Origin: Prevotella sp.
Lineage (GTDB): Bacteria; Bacteroidota; Bacteroidia; Bacteroidales; Bacteroidaceae
Assembly: GCA_017557185.1 (NCBI GenBank)
Contig: JAFZAP010000042.1
Span: 1 to 36,492 of the forward strand
DNA length: 36,492 nt
Direction of reading: 5' to 3'
Shown piece after piece: positions 33,290 to 36,492 of this stretch. Under the pieces are notes generated by a model that was not told the origin of the DNA, did no database searches, and saw only the letters and a list, made by a program, of their open reading frames with translations. Position numbers and translations under genes: made by a program. Numbering within the stretch: the first letter of the stretch is position 1; the number at the start of each line of letters is the position of its first letter.

Positions 33290-33688
33290 ATGATGAAAAA
33301 ACTTATCGTTATCGCTATTGCGACACTCGCTCTGACAGCATGTCAGAAGAGTATGGAAGACCGCGCCGAAGCCGAAGCTCGCGCCTACACGCAGAAGTAC
33401 TGCCCCACCCCCGTCTACAACTTCACACGCACCGACAGCCTCGTCTTCGACCGTACGTCGCGAACGTTTGTCTACCACTGTTCGCTCACCGACGAGATGG
33501 ACGACTCCACCGTGATCAGCCAGAACAGCGAAAAGCTGCGCAACGGACTGCTGCAGTCCATCAGGGAGTCCACCAACCTGCGCGTCTACAAGGAAGCCGA
33601 ATTCTCCTTCCGCTATCTGGTCAGGTCGGCGAAGAATCCCCAGCAGGTCCTCTTCGATGCAACATTCAAACAAGAGGACTACAAATAG
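33290..33688 (+). CDS. Small lipoprotein of unknown function
   Basis: 132 residues. Lipoprotein signal MMKKLIVIAIATLALTAC with lipobox LTAC and modified Cys at residue 18. The mature part is charged (KSMEDRAEAEARAYTQKYC) and then beta-stranded (DSLVFDRTSRTFVYHCSLTD...). A cysteine pair could form a disulfide. No family recognised; it resembles small Bacteroidales lipoproteins. The frame opens at 33221, but the -7 box at 33265 and the lipoprotein signal argue for 33290 or 33293. It is divergent from lepA. Confidence 0.75.
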   Translation: MMKKLIVIAIATLALTACQKSMEDRAEAEARAYTQKYCPTPVYNFTRTDSLVFDRTSRTFVYHCSLTDEMDDSTVISQNSEKLRNGLLQSIRESTNLRVYKEAEFSFRYLVRSAKNPQQVLFDATFKQEDYK

Positions 33689-33751
33689 AAAAAAGGCAGC
33701 TATAAAGTTTTTGGCCCCGAACCAATATATTGAAAAAAACAATAAAAACCC

Positions 33752-33814
33752 TGTAGGGACGGGGTTCACTCCCCGTCCGCAAGCTGCTGATGGGCAGTGA
33801 AGCCCATCCCTACA
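33752..33814. repeat. Multi-hairpin (cloverleaf-like) repeat element
   Basis: An outer 8-bp inverted repeat TGTAGGGA (33752-33759) / TCCCTACA (33807-33814) encloses two inner hairpins: GGACGGGG (33757-33764) / CCCCGTCC (33771-33778) with a 6-base loop, and GATGGGC (33789-33795) / GCCCATC (33802-33808) with a 6-base loop. Similar elements with GTAGGGACGGGG are, from memory, dispersed in several Bacteroidetes genomes. Confidence 0.75.
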
Positions 33815-33917
33815 AGCTGATAGCTCCCACTCAGCACGTCAGGTCGGTAGACCTCAGCCGTCACAAGCGGTGTTTTTTCTGTTTTTTTCAATTCAAAAGG
33901 GTAAAATAGTCCATAAT

Positions 33918-33950
33918 AATGCCTGTCCAGAATTCATCCGGGCAGGCATT
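33918..33950. terminator. Hairpin between convergent genes
   Basis: Stem AATGCCTGTCC with a complementary arm ending GCAGGCATT (8 perfect pairs, a G-T pair, two more G-C pairs). The following bases are only moderately T-rich on either strand, so terminator function is plausible but not certain. Confidence 0.45.
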
Positions 33951-34021
33951 GTTATCCTTCGAACGCTAATGTCCTATTGAAGAACACACACGATATAATA
34001 AAAGTTCAGTTATAAAAGACG

Positions 34022-34060
34022 AGCCTCTCGGCTGGTATGACTTGCAGGCCGTAAAGCCTG
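34022..34060 (-). terminator. Two consecutive hairpins after the DUF4890 gene
   Basis: On the minus strand: CAGGC/GCCTG hairpin, then AGCC-GAGA-GGCT followed by CGTCTTTTATAAC. Short stems but a fair T-run on the minus strand, downstream of the stop at 34077. Confidence 0.4.
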
Positions 34061-34076
34061 TATTCATGCTTAGCGA

Positions 34077-34547
34077 TTACTGATTTCTGCGGGGACCGCC
34101 GAAACCGCCGCGGCCGAAGCGCTCCATACGCTGCTTCTCGGCTTCTTCGTACTTTTTGAACTGCTCCTCGCTGAGAATCTTCTTCAACTCACCCTTGTAG
34201 GCTTCCTGATTCTCCCGCATCTCCTTCATACGAGCTTCCATTTGCTCGCGGCTGGGACGCTCACCCTGCTGCATGCCACCCTGGCCGCCACGAGGACCAC
34301 CCTGGCCGCCACGCATGCCGCGCATGCCACCCATGCGGATCTTACCTGCATACTGGGTGTTCACCTCCAACAGCTTGTCCTTCTGTTCTGCGCTGAGTCC
34401 ATACTCTTCGGCCATACGCTCTGTCTGTGCCTTTGCCATTTCGGCAGGATCCATCTGGCGCTGGGGACGCTGACCATTGTTCTCTTGAGCCATTGCGGTA
34501 GCCGACATCAATAATGCTGCTACCATTGTCATCATCAGTTTCTTCAT
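34077..34547 (-). CDS. Periplasmic DUF4890-type, Spy/CpxP-like small protein
   Basis: 156 residues from the ATG at 34547 (MKKLMMTMVAALL), which begins a clear signal peptide ending ATAMAQ; the frame opens upstream at 34682 but without a signal peptide there. The mature part has two helical LSxEQ segments (YGLSAEQKDKLLEVN and KKILSEEQFKKYEEAEKQ) like the LTxxQ motif of Spy/CpxP periplasmic chaperones, separated by a Gly/Met/Arg-rich stretch (GGMRGMRGGQGGPRGGQGG) and ending in GGFGGPRR. It may be a periplasmic chaperone or metal-stress protein; this is inference from the motif. Divergent from the DUF4230 pair. Confidence 0.75.
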   Translation of the reverse strand: MKKLMMTMVAALLMSATAMAQENNGQRPQRQMDPAEMAKAQTERMAEEYGLSAEQKDKLLEVNTQYAGKIRMGGMRGMRGGQGGPRGGQGGMQQGERPSREQMEARMKEMRENQEAYKGELKKILSEEQFKKYEEAEKQRMERFGRGGFGGPRRNQ

Positions 34548-34709
34548 ACTTTCTTTTTTTATTAAATTAATAATGTGATGTAATGATTTTTTTATTGTTT
34601 CAATTCTTTGTGTTGGCTCCAATATCTCACCCGCTAGCAGGGCTCGTAAAGGAAAAACTACTCTTATGACGCAGATAGACACGTAAAGTTTAACGAAACG
34701 GCAAAAAAA

Positions 34710-34741
34710 TTTGCATATTTCTGATATTTTTCTTACTTTTG
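34710..34741 (+). promoter_or_regulatory. Promoter of the DUF4230 gene pair (-33 and -7 boxes)
   Basis: TTTG (34710-34713), a 20-base spacer, then TACTTTTG (34734-34741). This is the best-matching plus-strand promoter in the window. Transcription would start close to 34748, giving a leader of about 20 bases. Confidence 0.75.
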
Positions 34742-34765
34742 CATGTCTTTGAATATCAAGTAGAA

Positions 34766-35434
34766 ATGAAATACGCTAAACATCTATTATTAGTACTGCT
34801 GGCCACAACGGTCATCGCCTGTACTACCGACAGCACGCCCGAGCAACCCGCAGAGCCGCAGCTGCCCGAGCTCGTCATGCAGATACAGAAGCAGGCGCGC
34901 TTCTACAGCACCGAGTGCCACGTCCACAAGATCATCTCCCACAACGACTCGCAGCAGCTGCTCGGCAGCATTCTCGGACAGCAGTTCAGCATCGACCTGC
35001 CGCTGGGCAAGCGCAGCATCGCCATTCCTATCGACGCAACGGTGAAGGCTTACATCGACTTCGGCGAGTTTGGCGACGACAACGTCAGGCGACGCGGCGA
35101 CAAGATAGAGATCATCCTGCCCGACCCGAAGCTCGAAATCACCAGCACCCACATCAACCACGAGGAAGTGAAACAGTATGTGCCGTTCCTGCGCAAGCAC
35201 TTCACCGACGAAGAGCTGACGAAGCTGGAGCATGCAGGCCGCGAAGCCATCGTGAAGGACCTGCCGCGACTCAACCTCACCGAGACCGCCCGCCAGAATG
35301 CAGCACGCGCCCTCATCCCGATGATTGCGCAGATGGGATTCCCCACCGATAACATCACCATCACCTTCCGCAAGCAGTTCACACCCAGCGACCTGCCCGC
35401 CATGCTGCTGGGAGGCGATTCCTCGCCCAGATAG
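34766..35434 (+). CDS. DUF4230 lipoprotein
   Basis: 222 residues from the ATG at 34766 (MKYAKHLLLVLLATTVIAC, lipobox ending in C19); the upstream ATG at 34739 would overlap the promoter and spoil the signal. The body follows the DUF4230 pattern: QKQARFYSTECHVHKII, then IPIDATVKAYIDFGEF, GDKIEIILPDPKLEITSTHINHEE and a C-terminal ARALIPMIAQMGFPTDNITITFR. The domain's function is unknown. It is followed after 31 bases by a second DUF4230 gene, so the pair likely comes from duplication and is co-expressed. Confidence 0.8.
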   Translation: MKYAKHLLLVLLATTVIACTTDSTPEQPAEPQLPELVMQIQKQARFYSTECHVHKIISHNDSQQLLGSILGQQFSIDLPLGKRSIAIPIDATVKAYIDFGEFGDDNVRRRGDKIEIILPDPKLEITSTHINHEEVKQYVPFLRKHFTDEELTKLEHAGREAIVKDLPRLNLTETARQNAARALIPMIAQMGFPTDNITITFRKQFTPSDLPAMLLGGDSSPR

Positions 35435-35465
35435 CCCGCACCCCCTTAGACCCCCTTTCCACACT

Positions 35466-36128
35466 ATGACGAAGAAGAATACAACACAGCATAACGAGCA
35501 GCAGGAAGAAAGCATCCTCGACATCCTGCGCATCCTCCTGAGCGGACTCTCCCGCACAGCCATCATCATCATCGGCATCATTGCCGTCGTACTCATCGCA
35601 GCCTTCGCACTCGTCTACTGGATGTTCAGCAGCAACGGAGCCTCGCTCACCACGAAGGAGCACATCGAGCTCTCGCCAACACAGATAGAGCGCATCGAAG
35701 CCATCGGCCAATGGGAATTCCTCTCGATCAGCGACGAGGAGCTCGTCGACACCGTGCGTCACGGATTCTTCGGCGACGATGAACTCGTGCGCATCTACAC
35801 GGGAACCCTCCGTCTCGGCATCGACCTCGCCGATACGGAAGAAGGATGGATTCGTACCGACGGCGATACCATCCGCGTGCTGCTGCCCGACATCAAGCTT
35901 CTCGACGACCATTTCCTCGACGAAGCCAGCGCCCGTTCGTTCTACGAGACAGGAAAGTGGTCGCAGGCCGACCGCCAGGCCCTCGCCGCCAAAGCCCGCC
36001 AAAAGATGCTCGCCCGCTGCCTCACTCCAGCCAACATCGCTTCAGCCGAGCAGAACGCCACCGCCCAGTTCCACCAGATGCTGCAGTCGATGGGGTTCCA
36101 AAACGTCAGCATCCGCTTCCGCCGCTAA
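35466..36128 (+). CDS. DUF4230 protein with N-terminal membrane anchor
   Basis: 220 residues. Cytoplasmic N-terminus, one transmembrane segment (about 31-53, TAIIIIGIIAVVLIAAFALVYW), then a DUF4230 domain parallel to the upstream protein: EAIGQWEFLSISDEEL, IYTGTLRLGIDLA, GDTIRVLLPDIKLLDDHFLDEA and a final MLQSMGFQNVSIRFRR. It is anchored in the inner membrane while its neighbour is a lipoprotein, so the two could lie on facing membranes; this is inference. Function unknown. Start chosen as the ATG at 35466; an earlier frame opening overlaps the upstream gene. Confidence 0.8.
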   Translation: MTKKNTTQHNEQQEESILDILRILLSGLSRTAIIIIGIIAVVLIAAFALVYWMFSSNGASLTTKEHIELSPTQIERIEAIGQWEFLSISDEELVDTVRHGFFGDDELVRIYTGTLRLGIDLADTEEGWIRTDGDTIRVLLPDIKLLDDHFLDEASARSFYETGKWSQADRQALAAKARQKMLARCLTPANIASAEQNATAQFHQMLQSMGFQNVSIRFRR

Positions 36129-36482
36129 CACGCCCTACTCCCTCCAACAGGCGTTCAGCGACAAAAGATGTAGAAGAACTTCACTTGAGCTTTCTCTGTG
36201 TTTTTACGTTACAAAGATACAAAAAAATTCTGAGAACTGCAATGATTCCGGCAGAAACTTTATAGAAACTTTAGTTCTGCCTCTGCAAAGCATTGTGTGT
36301 CAACGTGTTACATCACACAAAAGTTACGTTTTCAGTGTGCATTCCCTCCTCTGATCACAACACGCGATGTGGTACAGATGGCAGATGGCAGTTATATTAT
36401 GAGCCACATTTCTGGAGTCACTAGAAGGAGAAATTAAAAGTTACTATTTATATATAATACTTACTTTGAAAAGGGTGAAAAC
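36129..36482. other. 354-base intergenic region with inverted repeats upstream of a possible gene
   Basis: No complete gene. It contains GCAGAA (36251-36256) / TTCTGC (36275-36280) enclosing an 11-base tandem duplication AGAAACTTTA(T/G), and TTGTGTG (36294-36300) / CACACAA (36315-36321) with a 14-base spacer. On the minus strand TATCTTTG (36219-36212) matches the -7 box, but no minus-strand gene follows. These could be operators or leader structures. Confidence 0.45.
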
Positions 36483-36492
36483 ATGAACGAAA
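36483..36492 (+). CDS. Possible gene start cut by the window edge
   Basis: ATGAACGAA begins at 36483, after a long intergenic region and an AT-rich stretch with TTACTTTG (36461-36468), one mismatch from the -7 consensus, and an AAGGGTG sequence 6 bases before the ATG. Only three codons are visible, so this is a guess. Confidence 0.3.

Larger units (their letters stand above)
33689..34076. other. 388-base convergent intergenic region rich in inverted repeats
   Basis: No gene is supported. It holds a multi-hairpin repeat (33752-33814), a small hairpin AGGTC/GACCT at 33841-33854, two T-runs (33872-33888), an 11-bp hairpin (33918-33950), and hairpins at 34022-34033 and 34045-34060 near the end of the DUF4890 gene. 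The density of structure suggests a dispersed repeat element or an untranslated RNA. Confidence 0.6.

Noticed and set aside
34548-34682. N-terminal extension of the DUF4890 protein
   Set aside because: The extra 45 residues lack a signal peptide and would bury the clear one that begins at 34547.
36212-36219. A minus-strand -7 box TATCTTTG as a real promoter
   Set aside because: It would read antisense into the end of the second DUF4230 gene, with no gene behind it and no -33 element. Kept only as a remark.

Overview
The window looks like chromosomal DNA of a GC-rich member of the Bacteroidales, most likely Prevotellaceae. Evidence: -7 promoter boxes of the form TAnnTTTG, two secreted proteins with type IX secretion (T9SS) C-terminal domains, a 1163-residue SecA, a DUF4105/Lnb-type protein, DUF4230 and DUF4890 proteins, and a FadL-like OMP/LptC/CNNM-CBS/PpiD cluster. 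No rRNA, tRNA, CRISPR array, transposase or phage gene was seen.

Layout. 68-6041 (+): end of histidine biosynthesis (hisH, a fused hisA-hisF, hisIE), then an FtsE-type ATPase, aspartate kinase and diaminopimelate decarboxylase (lysine/peptidoglycan precursor). 6140-8369 (+): a GT2 glycosyltransferase carrying two in-frame copies of a dispersed GC-rich repeat, and a half-length GT4-like protein. 8579-14239 (-): envelope cluster FadL-like OMP, lptC, CNNM/CBS protein, ppiD-like foldase. 14347-21462 (+): Lnb-like lipoprotein N-acyltransferase, a probable inactive alkaline-phosphatase-fold protein, secA, an orphan ABC ATPase. 21950-33177 (-): TSCPD protein, yebC, a GxxExxY protein in a repeat-bounded cassette, pheT, two T9SS cargo proteins, a G3E (CobW-like) metallochaperone GTPase, a Crp/Fnr regulator and lepA. 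33290-36128: a small lipoprotein (+), a DUF4890 periplasmic protein (-) and two tandem DUF4230 proteins (+). A further gene may start at 36483.

The genes are mostly housekeeping. The unusual material is in the repeats. Two intergenic arrays keep an exact 22-nt period (4 units at 8421-8508, 14 units at 21569-21876) with short palindromes in most units. Each sits between convergent genes and abuts the terminator hairpin of the minus-strand gene. Arrays of 7-nt units lie at the 3' ends of lysA, the GT2 gene and the phosphatase-like gene, and an in-frame 15-nt repeat encodes the tail of the Lnb-like protein. A 9-nt-periodic repeat flanks the GxxExxY gene as inverted copies and recurs near 7505-7578. 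The HisA-HisF fusion without a linker and the phosphatase-like protein lacking most expected metal ligands are the most notable protein-level observations.
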